In this document: piece by piece, positions 16,531 through 25,870 of the stretch
How positions within the stretch are numbered: the first letter of the stretch is position 1
How the letters are laid out: each line of letters starts with the position of its first letter
Assembly (NCBI GenBank): GCA_023091665.1
Contig: JALJCQ010000027.1
Location: forward strand, 372,001 to 436,000
Direction of reading: 5' to 3'
Origin: Pythium myriotylum
Taxonomy: Eukaryota; Oomycota; Peronosporomycetes; Pythiales; Pythiaceae
DNA length: 64,000 nucleotides
Made by a program: the position numbers and the translations under genes
Notes under the pieces: model-generated
Told to the model about the DNA's origin: nothing
The model's database searches: none
What the model saw: the letters and a program-made list of their open reading frames with translations, nothing else

Positions 16531-17430
16531 GGTGAGACCTTGCGCACTGCAAAAAAAAAAAAGAAACAAGAGCGACAAGGAAGATCCCAAGCGGTTTAAT
16601 TTAGTACCCACGATCGCGTGTACTCAATTTACGCGAGGAGACGGCTATTGTGTCACTGAAGGTTCTTCTTCTCGAACCACGACCACGACCACGCAGCCTT
16701 TGGCGACCGACCGCGACCGTGAGAAGAGATCACGAGACGAATCGTGCTTGGGAGCGCTTGCCTGCGTTAGTCGGCAGTTTGCAGTGGTGGGAAGGAAGGC
16801 GGAGGTGTCTTTCGGGTGGTTGTCGTCGATCCACGGATGATCTCGTCACCGGGTCAAGAGAAAGCTCGGTCGCCGATTCCATTACACAATTGGGTGTGCG
16901 GATGGGTGAAATTGGGGATCTAGACCATGACAACTTCGAGATTTGCGGATGTACACGACGATTGGTCGTGGTTGCCTACATGCGGTCGCGCGAGCTTTTT
17001 TTTCTTTTGGTTTGCAGGGTTGAGCGCTGACGACAAGGGCGGCAGCAATGATGACTGGCAGTGCTTCGGAAGTCTGGTGGGCCAGATCACGAGAGCACAC
17101 TATTTCACCAGGAAGGTCCGTCAGCAGACGAACTTTCTTTGCTCATCAGACGATTCCGTTGTGGTTGGTCGTGCATCGACAGCTTCTTCGTGCTTCCTAG
17201 CGAGCTCAAGGCACAACTGGCACCGTGACGTGGGGCTGCAGACCTCGTTCTTAACTCAATCCACCAGGCTTATTTGAAAAACGCGTGGGATCTGTCGCGA
17301 GATGCAAGCGTGGGGTTGGTCGCTGAAAGTGGTAACGACCTTGTTTCTTTGACGAAGAACACAGCCGAACTTAGTCGAGGCCGCAGTTGTAGATCTCGGC
17401 TTGATTCTGAATCATAACCATGGGCTTCAG
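16531..17430. other. Intergenic, no gene seen
   Basis: About 900 bases between the stop of the membrane-protein gene and the start of member 5. It contains the A-rich run at 16551-16565 and little else. Confidence 0.5.
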
Positions 17431-19509
17431 TCAACAAAGCGTCTGGCTCCCGATAGTTGTGATCGCTAGGTGGTCGAGTCTGATGCTTGTTGTCTCCACC
17501 AGCGTGAGCGACAAGCTGGCAGTCTCGGCAATCGCGTCATTTGTTGAGCTGTCCGCGTGGGCTGCATCGATCTCATACAGGGCCACGCGAAACATTAGCG
17601 TTGAGAAGCGCCGAGACCGATTCCCGAGAAGTAGCCAAAACCAGTGGTCCACGGAGATGAGCACCTTTCTCGAGGACCCCACGACGATGTAGCCAAGACG
17701 AACGATTTCGTACGGGTGAGCAGCTGTCTTCCCTACAGTGTACGGAGATCCAGTCGATCCGAGGCCGGCGTTGGTTCCGCATTGCATGGCCAGCGCACGT
17801 TCAACTGGGAGATCTTTCGCTCCAACATAGTTACTCACCACACGATGCGAACCCAAGAGAAGAGGGAGCAAGTTGATTCCCAGCACCGCTAGTTTAAGCC
17901 GAAAGACGATCTTGGCTTCGGCGTCCACGCGAAACGGGAGGTCAGTGGCGAAATAGTCCCACGCACTCGCAGCCTCGAGCTCCGAGGCAGTGACGATCGT
18001 CGGGATGCGGCTGTCGACACCGAGCATTCCCGTGCTCGTGATCTCGAATCGAAAATAGTGGAAGAAGCAGAAGAAGAGCAGTGTTGGCCCGAAAAGCACG
18101 TCACTCATGCGGCGGCGCGTGAACTTGGCGGCCGTGTTGAGTACGCAGAAGAGTAGCATCACGATCTCGCCGATTGCCGGGTAGATCTCAAACCAGGCGC
18201 TTTCGAGAGCGAACTGAGGGCCTTCAAAGCGACAGCCGAACGTCCAGAATCCTGTGAGTGCCGACTTTAGTCGTGGTAGAAGGAGAAGCGGGAGGAAATG
18301 GAAGGTGCTCGAGTTCGACAGCGCCCCGATGCCGATGGAATCGACCGGATATAACGCCACAATCGCCGTGATCCAGCGTGCGATGAGCACAAGAAAGCAT
18401 GCGTTGGAGAGTAGCTTGCCGATGTTGTACCGGCTCACAATAGTCTGAGTGTACTGCGCCTCGTACTGGAAGAGCCCGAAGCGCGAGCCATTGGCGATTG
18501 CCACCGAGTCGAATAGCCCGAGCTTCATCTGCGAAGCGATCTCATCGTCCCAACGCATCGTGATTTCACCACCTCCGCAACTCGTGACTGAACAGTCGAT
18601 CTCTCGGGCTCCATCAAGCAGATCGAACTCGCGTTGTGGGGCGTTGTACTTGCCGTTCGGAATCGAGGAGATGATATCAGAGTACCATCGCATGTGGACC
18701 ACGGGGTCGTCGTACCAGCCATTGCGCCAGACTCCACCACGGTATCCAAGCCACTCAGCTGTTCTCGCCTCACGGATCGTACGGTTGACGGCGCGAAGCC
18801 TTGCAACGGTAGTCGCCACCTCGCTTGTGAAGATGCCGTCGGTGCGGAATACACAGGCGCTTCCATCGTGCCCAGGAACCGCGTATCGCATGCCGTTGCC
18901 CATATCCCAATATGGAAGCACGAGCACTGGCAAAGTATGCGGAAGGATCGAGACTGTTGTGGTGTTGACGCCGTCAGCAATTCGCAGCACGTCTTTCGTG
19001 ATGTTGTACCCGAGCTTTTCACACGCTGTGAAGATGCTTTCGAGTGTTCGAAGAACGGCACTGCACTGCTGAACGTAGTAAGAAAAACTCGTGGCGTCCA
19101 TCGAGAAGCTGTCGCGTGAGACGACGCGGTAGCCGTCGACGCCATTCGTCTTCCACTGGCCTGTTGTGCTTGCGGACGATTGCTGCTTGAGCAACTTTGA
19201 TAGCTGTATCGGCTGGAAGTACTGGCCTTGCTTGACGCATGCGACGGCTCGGTCGCTGTAGGGCTCATCGTTGAAGCCGGGGATCGTATAGAGGCCGAGG
19301 AGCGGACTGCGGCCAGCGTGGATAGGGACTGGGATTGTTGCTGAGCTCCAGAAGATGCCAAACACCTGGGCAAAGAGCACCGCGAGGAGAAGAACGCAGA
19401 TGCCAATGTTGTAGCAAGCCCGGCATGCCACCCACACGAGTTGGCGGCGCGACTGTCTCCCTTCACCATCCTGCGTCGCGCCTGCGTCTCGTCCCGGCGC
19501 CACTTGCAT
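17431..19509 (-). CDS. Polytopic membrane protein of unknown function, oomycete type
   Basis: 692 residues. One membrane segment near 28-52 follows a short basic N-terminus. A long ectodomain of about 300 residues with scattered cysteines (for example ECDCSVTSCGG-like spacing around 295-305) and several N-glycosylation sites follows. From about 362 on there are at least five hydrophobic segments, including ACFLVLIARWITAIVALYPV, FHFLPLLLLPRL, IVMLLFCVLNTAAKF and LLFFCFFHYF. The C-terminal about 110 residues are soluble. I do not recognise the family; oomycete genomes carry many such proteins. It lies on the same strand inside family A but has no sequence relation to it. Confidence 0.6.
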   Translation of the reverse strand: MQVAPGRDAGATQDGEGRQSRRQLVWVACRACYNIGICVLLLAVLFAQVFGIFWSSATIPVPIHAGRSPLLGLYTIPGFNDEPYSDRAVACVKQGQYFQPIQLSKLLKQQSSASTTGQWKTNGVDGYRVVSRDSFSMDATSFSYYVQQCSAVLRTLESIFTACEKLGYNITKDVLRIADGVNTTTVSILPHTLPVLVLPYWDMGNGMRYAVPGHDGSACVFRTDGIFTSEVATTVARLRAVNRTIREARTAEWLGYRGGVWRNGWYDDPVVHMRWYSDIISSIPNGKYNAPQREFDLLDGAREIDCSVTSCGGGEITMRWDDEIASQMKLGLFDSVAIANGSRFGLFQYEAQYTQTIVSRYNIGKLLSNACFLVLIARWITAIVALYPVDSIGIGALSNSSTFHFLPLLLLPRLKSALTGFWTFGCRFEGPQFALESAWFEIYPAIGEIVMLLFCVLNTAAKFTRRRMSDVLFGPTLLFFCFFHYFRFEITSTGMLGVDSRIPTIVTASELEAASAWDYFATDLPFRVDAEAKIVFRLKLAVLGINLLPLLLGSHRVVSNYVGAKDLPVERALAMQCGTNAGLGSTGSPYTVGKTAAHPYEIVRLGYIVVGSSRKVLISVDHWFWLLLGNRSRRFSTLMFRVALYEIDAAHADSSTNDAIAETASLSLTLVETTSIRLDHLAITTIGSQTLC

Positions 19510-19912
19510 CTGAAATGGGTCAATAAATTCAACTCCGCAATTAGACCAAATGGAGAGAGAGAGAGAGAACTATTTCCAGGACTTCGCCAAGAGAGTTGTC
19601 TGTGACGTGTGGGCATGTGAGACGTGTGAGGTTGAAGAGAGTCACCCGCAGTCTGTCACTCGCACGAATCAAACTCTGGTGTATAAATATCGCGACTGAG
19701 AAAGCATGCGAACAGCTCGTGAACATGGTTTATGGTTGCAAAGAGCAACAAGAGAGTGCTAAATGCCATGGGCCGACCTCTCATGAGAGCGACTCGTTGC
19801 TGACGAAATCTCACTCGACGTTCGTCGCCCATATCCTACCCTCGTACCAAGATCAATGGAAGCTGCATTTCGAACTGAGTGAGCTCTTGACAGCTTCGTG
19901 CAGTGTCGTTCG
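19510..19912. other. Intergenic with a short GA repeat
   Basis: About 400 bases upstream of the membrane-protein gene. A GAGA run lies at 19555-19567. No gene seen. Confidence 0.5.
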
Positions 19913-20809
19913 TCATGAAAGCAAGAAATCGACAGAGAGCCGTGCATCTGAACCGTTGTTTTCTATCGCACTCGTCTCCTCACTGTCGCAATCGTCGTCA
20001 AGCATGACTATACGCGAGTGCTTTGCGTTCTCATCTCGCGCACAACGCTCGGGCTCAGGCTCTCGGTGGCCGATACTCTCGACGGCAGCGACCATGCCTT
20101 CCTCGGCGATTGCAGCTTCTCCGACGATCGCGGCGGCGCGTGTGACATCGCCCAGCGCTCGCGCCAGCGCCGTGACGAAGTCAGCCTCAAAGTCATGGCG
20201 TATCATGCGCCCGCGGCGGTTGAAGTGCAAATGGAACGTCATGGGCGTCACCATCTCACGGCCCAATAGTTGCTGCACGAGCGATGGGTCACGCGCTACC
20301 GCTGGGAAAACGATCTCGAGAGCGTGTTGCGTGAACGCGCCGTGGAAGCTCGTGTCGGCACGGACGATGACAGCGCCATCACCGTCGTTCGCGACCACTT
20401 GCAGCCGCGGCGGCGTGACGACGCGAAATGCAAAATGCTGCGCATAGCGACGCCACTGCTCGAGCAGCATGGACTTGCCCAGCCCTGTGTCGCCGAGCGA
20501 GAGCGAGTCATCGCAGATCGCCTCCACGACACCGCCCTGTGTGGTGGCCTCGTCGGCTCGGAAGCCTCGACGAAAGACGCGGAAGTAGGTCGCCGTGCGT
20601 GCGATGCTCGGGGAATGCGCGAGCAAGCGCGACTCGAGTAGCGAGCGACGCAGCGAGAGCTGCTGGATTTGTTCACGCAGTGCGTTGACGTCGAGCTGGA
20701 GATTGAGGTGCCGCGAGCGAAGACGCTGCTTGCTCGTGAGCTTGACGGAGGCCGAGGTGGCACGCGAAGCCGACGCGTACTCGAAGTGGCAGCGATCGAC
20801 GAAGCTCAT
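19913..20809 (-). CDS. Family A member 6: coiled-coil plus NTF2/SnoaL-like protein
   Basis: 298 residues. The family helix is HLNLQLDVNALREQIQQL (about 33-50), preceded by KLTSKQRLRSR. Then come LLEQWRRYAQHFAFR, SFHGAFTQHALEIVFP, LLGREMVTPMTFHLHFN and MIRHDFEADFVTALARALGD, followed by AEEGMV. The tail contains an acidic DDDCDSEE run and ends DARLSVDFLLS, the family terminal peptide. The LTSK start of the helix links it to member 5. Codon use is strongly GC-biased, like members 5 and 7 and unlike members 1-3. Confidence 0.7.
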   Translation of the reverse strand: MSFVDRCHFEYASASRATSASVKLTSKQRLRSRHLNLQLDVNALREQIQQLSLRRSLLESRLLAHSPSIARTATYFRVFRRGFRADEATTQGGVVEAICDDSLSLGDTGLGKSMLLEQWRRYAQHFAFRVVTPPRLQVVANDGDGAVIVRADTSFHGAFTQHALEIVFPAVARDPSLVQQLLGREMVTPMTFHLHFNRRGRMIRHDFEADFVTALARALGDVTRAAAIVGEAAIAEEGMVAAVESIGHREPEPERCARDENAKHSRIVMLDDDCDSEETSAIENNGSDARLSVDFLLS

Positions 20810-21574
20810 GGAGAGACGGAGGGCCGAGTGAAATTGAATTGTAAATGATCCGAGGAAGATAAAGGAGACCGTCGGTGCGAGCGAACAGATACGAGAAGAG
20901 AGACAAGATGTGAAGGGTCTTCCCCAATCGAACGGTGATGCCTGTAAGCACTTTGTGGAGGGTAGGACGCTCGTTCTTGCTCACGCTTTGGAATGGCAGT
21001 GGTTGAAGGTGGCTCGCCACGGACCTTCGACGAAAAATTGTGTGGTTTCGAATATTTTTAGTGGAAACTTTTCGCTCGTCCCATGGAGACTGGGACAAGG
21101 TGCCGCGGAACTTCACCGACCTGGGAAGATTATTTGAATGTTTGCAATATGTGAGAAAACGAATATTGAGTGGACAAGGATTAGAGAGGTGTCGCATCGT
21201 TCGCCAATGAGAAGCAGTGCCCCAGCTATGGAGATGATGACAGCGGAGTCGATAAAACAAGAACGACTGGTACTGTACTTGATCCCCGCATGTTTCAGGG
21301 TTCACTTTTTAGGCTTCACTATGAACTGTGTCCTGATGAAAGCTGCGGAAGGAGCCGTGGTAAAGCAAAGAAGAGAGACCGCAGAGCCTTTGCGAGTCGT
21401 CTGATGACGAACGTGAGAACTGGACTCCTTTAGAGGCAAGGATCTCGAGCTCACACAAGGGAGCAGGTTCTGGATGAAGTCTCGATATATTGATTTCTAT
21501 GCGAATGATTATTCATTGGGTGAGCAGCAGCACGGCTGATAGAAAGCGAGAAAGAGGTCTTCATACTGAACTTG
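20810..21574. other. Intergenic, no gene seen
   Basis: About 765 bases between members 6 and 7. No open frame with coding character, repeat or RNA-like element was recognised. Confidence 0.5.
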
Positions 21575-22465
21575 TCACGAGAGAAGAAACTGGATCGAGA
21601 GGCGAGCCGAGGCCGCTTCGCTCGCCGTTGGTCGCCGTTTGCTCTCCCCGCTTTGTCCACCGCCAGTCTTCAGCTCCGTCGTGCGAGGCCTCTTCACTCG
21701 ACCAGCGTCGCCTTCTTCTCGTGCCGCGTGGACGCTTTTGCACTGCTGAAGCATCGCCGCCGCCTGCGTCGCATCCCCGAGCGCCGTGGCCAGCGCTGAG
21801 AAGTAGTCCATCTCGACGTCGTGGCGAACGAGACGGCCGCGTTCATCAAACTGCAAGCGAAACGTCGCCGGCAGCACAAACTCACTTCCATGCAGTTCTT
21901 TCGTGGGCTCACGACGCGAACAGGCGTCAAAGCTCGCCGTGGCCAGCGTCTGCTCGGTGAACACGCCGTGGAAAGTCGTGTGCGCTCGCACGACGCACGC
22001 ATCGTCCTCGTCGTAGGCCGTGACACGCAGCACGGGCGGCGTCGCGAACCGCAATGCAAAGTCTTGCGTGAACTGCTGCCACAGCTGCAGCAGACGACCG
22101 CCGAGCGACGCTTCGCACACTTGTTCGAGAAACAACCGCTGCTCGTCGCTCGCACCGCCGTGGCGGAAAAGGCGAAAGTATCGCTGGGCAGTCTCGAGAG
22201 CATTCGCGCCATGGTCTTGACGCGCGAGTTGCGACCGCTTGAGCAGCAGCGCTCGCTGGAGCTCGAGCTGGCGGATTTGTTGGCGTAGCCAGTCGACTTC
22301 GAGCTGCGGATCGAGCTTCCGGGCCCCGTGGACCGCGGCCGGGGACGCCGAGAGCGATCGCTTGGTCATGGGCTTCAAGTGACGAGATATCGATTGTGAA
22401 ATCGTATCGCGCATGACTCTGGGGAGGAGAAGGACGAAGAGAGGAGAGGATTCCCCTCCCCGCAA
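21575..22465 (-). CDS. Family A member 7: divergent coiled-coil plus NTF2/SnoaL-like protein
   Basis: 296 residues from the first ATG; in-frame ATGs at residues 18 and 33 are also plausible, and the third (MTKRSLSASP) best fits the family. The helix is DPQLEVDWLRQQIRQLEL, without the usual YNL start. The middle keeps LLQLWQQFTQDFALR, and the NTF2-like part keeps TFHGVFTEQTLATASF, FRLQFDERGRLVRHDVEMDYF and ALGDATQAAAML. GREMVTP has become GSEFVLP. After a basic stretch GRVKRPR the protein ends SARLSIQFLLS. It is the most divergent intact copy, and lies head-to-head with the glycosyltransferase gene. Confidence 0.68.
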   Translation of the reverse strand: MRGGESSPLFVLLLPRVMRDTISQSISRHLKPMTKRSLSASPAAVHGARKLDPQLEVDWLRQQIRQLELQRALLLKRSQLARQDHGANALETAQRYFRLFRHGGASDEQRLFLEQVCEASLGGRLLQLWQQFTQDFALRFATPPVLRVTAYDEDDACVVRAHTTFHGVFTEQTLATASFDACSRREPTKELHGSEFVLPATFRLQFDERGRLVRHDVEMDYFSALATALGDATQAAAMLQQCKSVHAAREEGDAGRVKRPRTTELKTGGGQSGESKRRPTASEAASARLSIQFLLS

Positions 22466-22952
22466 GGTGGACTCGACGTGCGTACATTCGGGAGACCAAG
22501 CTCCCGCGATGAAAGTCTCACGTAATGGCGAGCACGCGAGACGAGCCAGCGCTTGAAGTTCTGCAAAAGCACCAAATTTCGACTCTCTAATATTCCACGC
22601 GACTACTGTGCATCCATCGCGAAACGAGATGCGCTGCGTCGCTCACGATGAAAGCGAGGTCCGCTCGAAAAAAGCAACAAAAAAAAAGCTTCGAATTATA
22701 ATTCGAAGCTTTGCTCCAAGGTCGGAAGGTAAGTTATTCATACCTCATGGAAATATTTCCCCTCTCTGCGTCCGCTACAAGGGGTAGGGGAGGCGGACGG
22801 AGGCCTGTCACGTGTTGCTGTCTAGATCAGTGGCTCTCGGGTCGGCAGTTCAGAGAGTGGAGCTCGTTCTGAGCTCCGATGCACGCGAGATGACGCCGAT
22901 GTCGAAGAACTGAAGCAAAGCGCCGATTCCTCTTCCCATTTGGCCATTCGCC
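22466..22952. other. Divergent promoter region with a long palindrome
   Basis: This spacer separates the head-to-head starts of family A member 7 and the first glycosyltransferase. It contains the AT-rich perfect palindrome at 22685-22712 in an otherwise GC-rich context. No gene seen. Confidence 0.6.
22685..22712. repeat. 28-bp perfect palindrome
   Basis: AAAGCTTCGAATTATAATTC and its mirror form an uninterrupted 28-base palindrome centred between 22698 and 22699. Nested HindIII- and TTCGAA-type palindromes build it up. It has no loop, so it resembles a dimer-binding site more than a transcript hairpin. Confidence 0.9.
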
Positions 22953-25100
22953 ATGTTGCCCTCGAGTGCCTCGAGTCCCCGACGACCGCAGCGGACGACG
23001 ACCATGACCATCCGTCGGTCGGTCGCAGCTCAGCTGAGACTTTTTCTCTGTGGCTGCGGGCTGCTCTACGTGGTGCTGCTCTGGCACTCGGGAATCTGGA
23101 CGACGACGCCAACGACCGCCTCGCCAACGATCGCTCTCCATCAGATGCCTCGCGATCTCTCGATCAACGTCGGTGGTCCGCAGCCACCAAATCGTCCCGA
23201 GACTACGCCAACGACGACGATCCAACGCGAGAGCCCTCGCTCCGCACCGCTCTCCGTACCGTCTCCGGAGATCGAGGCCGTCAAGCTGCCCACCCAACCG
23301 CTAGTAGCACCATCCACGACGACGCTGACACCAACGTCTCCTTCCACAACCACCCCGACAACACCAGTCACAACCACGCCAACCCTCAGTCACGCGACTT
23401 CGACGCCTCCGCTGATCGACGGCGATTGGCTTCGCAGCGTGCTGCTCATGCAGCTCACGTCGTCGCCGTCGTCGCCTCCGCTCGCTGCTGCAATCTCCTA
23501 CGAAGCCCATAGCGCGAGGATGGACGCTCTCGAGTCTCAGCGCGTGGCGTTAGCGGAGACCCTCGCCCGGCTCAAGGCCAGATTCGCCGACGTGAATGCC
23601 AAAATCCAAGTGCACGCGGCAGTGATCGCTGATGAAGATGCCAAGCTCGTGCGAGAGCTGCCGCGCGCGTACAAGCAGCAGAGCGTCAAGCGATCCTTCC
23701 GGTGTCTCGGGTGGCGTGCCACGACCGACTGCGACCCGAACAGCCGTCGCGTACCGGCGAACGACCGGTCCTGTGAGCAGAGCGTGCCGGCGAAAGAGGC
23801 CGGGTACTGCGAGATTGAAGACACGGTTACGAAGGAGCGCTTCCGCGTTATGAAGACCGCGTGTGACACGCTGCGCTGGGACGCCGCACTGCGCTGCTTC
23901 GACGCGTGGGACTTTCCGAACTTTGCGATCCAGGCGGATGACGCGCTGCGGAATGCGACACTTGCGCTAGAGAGGCATCGGGAGCTAATGACGAGCGACG
24001 AGCGCCAGGAACCGCAGACGAGAGGCGTCGTGATCGTCGTGTACCCCAAGATGCTGCCGAGCGCCTACGCGACGGTACGAACCCTGCGCCGGCTCGGTTG
24101 CACGTTGCCAGTGGAGCTATGGTACAAGACGAGTGAGCTTGAAAATGCGGCTACCAACGCAATCGTAGCGAATCTGATCGAGCACCATGGGCCCGTCACG
24201 TTGCGAGCGATCGACAACCCCGACGTCAAGGGATTCACGACCAAGATCCACTCGATCCAGCACTCGGCGTTCGACCACGTGCTGTTTCTCGATGCTGACA
24301 ACGTCCCCGTGAAAGACCCGACGTATCTCTTTGACTTACCAGAGTACAGGAACACCGGTGCATTGTTCTGGCCCGACTTTTGGCACCCGAACCACACGAT
24401 TTTCGCACTCCACAACCGCTCGCTTGTGTGGGAGTATCTCGATCTCGACTATGTCGACATGTTTGAACAGGAAAGCGGTCAGCTCGTTGTCGACAAATCA
24501 CGAAGCCAGCGAGCGTTCTCGCTTCTCGACTTCTACGCGCACCACCAGCCCAACTTGCTCGACTCGTTCAAGATTGTCCACGGAGACAAGGATCTCTTCC
24601 GATTCGCCTGGATGAAATCGAACTCCAGCTTTTACATGGTCGATCGACCGCCCGCCGTTGCTGGTAGTGTGATCGATGGCGCGTTCTGCGGTCAAACGAT
24701 GGCGCAATTCGATCCAAGTGGAGAGTTACTCTTCCTCCATCGCAATGCCAAGAAACTCCGAGGACGCCAGATCAAACACAAGCCGACGCTAGTTCCAGGG
24801 GAAGCCATCTCTGATAAAAGAGAGGAAGAGGTGGACCCAGAGATCTGGACGCATTTACTGCAGCTCAAGCCAACATCTACCCGTGCCGACTACACGATTG
24901 ACATCTACGAGGCTCCAGACAAGTTCCCCAAGGGCCAATGGTGCTACGGCAAGAAATCTCCGGCGTCGCCACATTTCAATACCTTTCGCTTCGCCGACCT
25001 CCCGGCGCGAGGCATCGAAAACGAGATCCGCGCCTACGCGATCGAGGCTACCGATCTGCTTCAAGCCAATGAAGACAAAGACCCGCAGCGGATCAGTTGA
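22953..25100 (+). CDS. Golgi-type alpha-mannosyltransferase-like protein (MNN/GT71-like), DXD present
   Basis: 715 residues, type II membrane topology: a basic N-terminus, one hydrophobic segment at about 28-46, then a Thr/Pro-rich stem to about 150. A cysteine module follows (FRCLGW, SCEQ, GYCEIED, FRVMKTAC, DFPNF; about 247-330). The catalytic part begins near 350 with VVIVVYPKMLPSAYATVRTL and CTLPVELWY, and has VLFLDADNVPVKDPTYLF with the metal-binding DXD at 447-449, then GALFWPDFW and SGQLVVD. This order fits fungal MNN1/MNN2-type mannosyltransferases. Expected role: adding sugar to glycoproteins or wall glycans in the Golgi lumen. A second in-frame ATG at residue 18 is possible. The next gene is a paralog. 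Confidence 0.72.
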   Translation: MLPSSASSPRRPQRTTTMTIRRSVAAQLRLFLCGCGLLYVVLLWHSGIWTTTPTTASPTIALHQMPRDLSINVGGPQPPNRPETTPTTTIQRESPRSAPLSVPSPEIEAVKLPTQPLVAPSTTTLTPTSPSTTTPTTPVTTTPTLSHATSTPPLIDGDWLRSVLLMQLTSSPSSPPLAAAISYEAHSARMDALESQRVALAETLARLKARFADVNAKIQVHAAVIADEDAKLVRELPRAYKQQSVKRSFRCLGWRATTDCDPNSRRVPANDRSCEQSVPAKEAGYCEIEDTVTKERFRVMKTACDTLRWDAALRCFDAWDFPNFAIQADDALRNATLALERHRELMTSDERQEPQTRGVVIVVYPKMLPSAYATVRTLRRLGCTLPVELWYKTSELENAATNAIVANLIEHHGPVTLRAIDNPDVKGFTTKIHSIQHSAFDHVLFLDADNVPVKDPTYLFDLPEYRNTGALFWPDFWHPNHTIFALHNRSLVWEYLDLDYVDMFEQESGQLVVDKSRSQRAFSLLDFYAHHQPNLLDSFKIVHGDKDLFRFAWMKSNSSFYMVDRPPAVAGSVIDGAFCGQTMAQFDPSGELLFLHRNAKKLRGRQIKHKPTLVPGEAISDKREEEVDPEIWTHLLQLKPTSTRADYTIDIYEAPDKFPKGQWCYGKKSPASPHFNTFRFADLPARGIENEIRAYAIEATDLLQANEDKDPQRIS

Positions 25101-25870
25101 GAGAGCGAGTCCCGCATGTCTTCGAGTGATTATTGTATGTTTCGTCACGTAAGTTCAGCAAGAGTGTCGCCTGTCGATCACAACAGCGCAAGGGAGCGAC
25201 GCAGTGGACAGAAAGGGACTCGGCGAGCGTTCGCGAGCAAAGAGAGACACGGTGGGCATTCCATTCGATCTGAGAACGAACCCCTAAATGTATTGATACG
25301 AGTTAATATTCCTCACCAGTCAACCTTGTCCCGTCGCTGTCCACTGAGATGGATTCCCTCCGACTTATCCACTCCATAGTGGATGCAAGAGTGGACGGAT
25401 CGGATCCAGGGGTAGGTGATCCGCCCTCCCACTCTTGACCAGCTCCCCAAGATCGGCAACTCGGTGACGTCGCTCATGTCATCCGTGCGTGGCCATTGTG
25501 GCCTTTGTGCCTCTCGAGACAAAGAACGTCCCACTCAGAAGCTCAGCGTCTTGGAAGGATAACTCCTTGGGAGCTTCGCATTGGGAACAACGAACCGCCT
25601 CGTTGGATTGCCTCGCGCGGCTTTCGTTCACAGCCTAATCGCGAGTGTACTGGACTGGGCTTGGTCGATGGATGACATCCACCTCTCTCACTCCTGCGAC
25701 GAGAGAAGAGCCCTCGGTTCTGCCATCTGCGGTCGATTGGTCCGACAGCCATCATCCGCGACTGGCTGGGCACCGATCGGCTGTCCACATCCCCGAGGCC
25801 GCTGGGCCTCGTGGGCAGCTCCATTGAGTGTTTGCTGCACCGTGCGCGAGAGTGACGACCGTTGTCGCCC
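25101..25870. other. Intergenic, no gene seen
   Basis: About 770 bases between the two glycosyltransferase paralogs. A short inverted repeat ATCCACT/AGTGGAT lies near 25368-25385. No gene seen. Confidence 0.5.

Noticed and set aside
9483..22465. Family A as ordinary bZIP factors
   Set aside because: A basic stretch and heptads are present, but the N-x7-R contact pattern is absent and the C-terminal domain is NTF2-like, so I keep the family separate.
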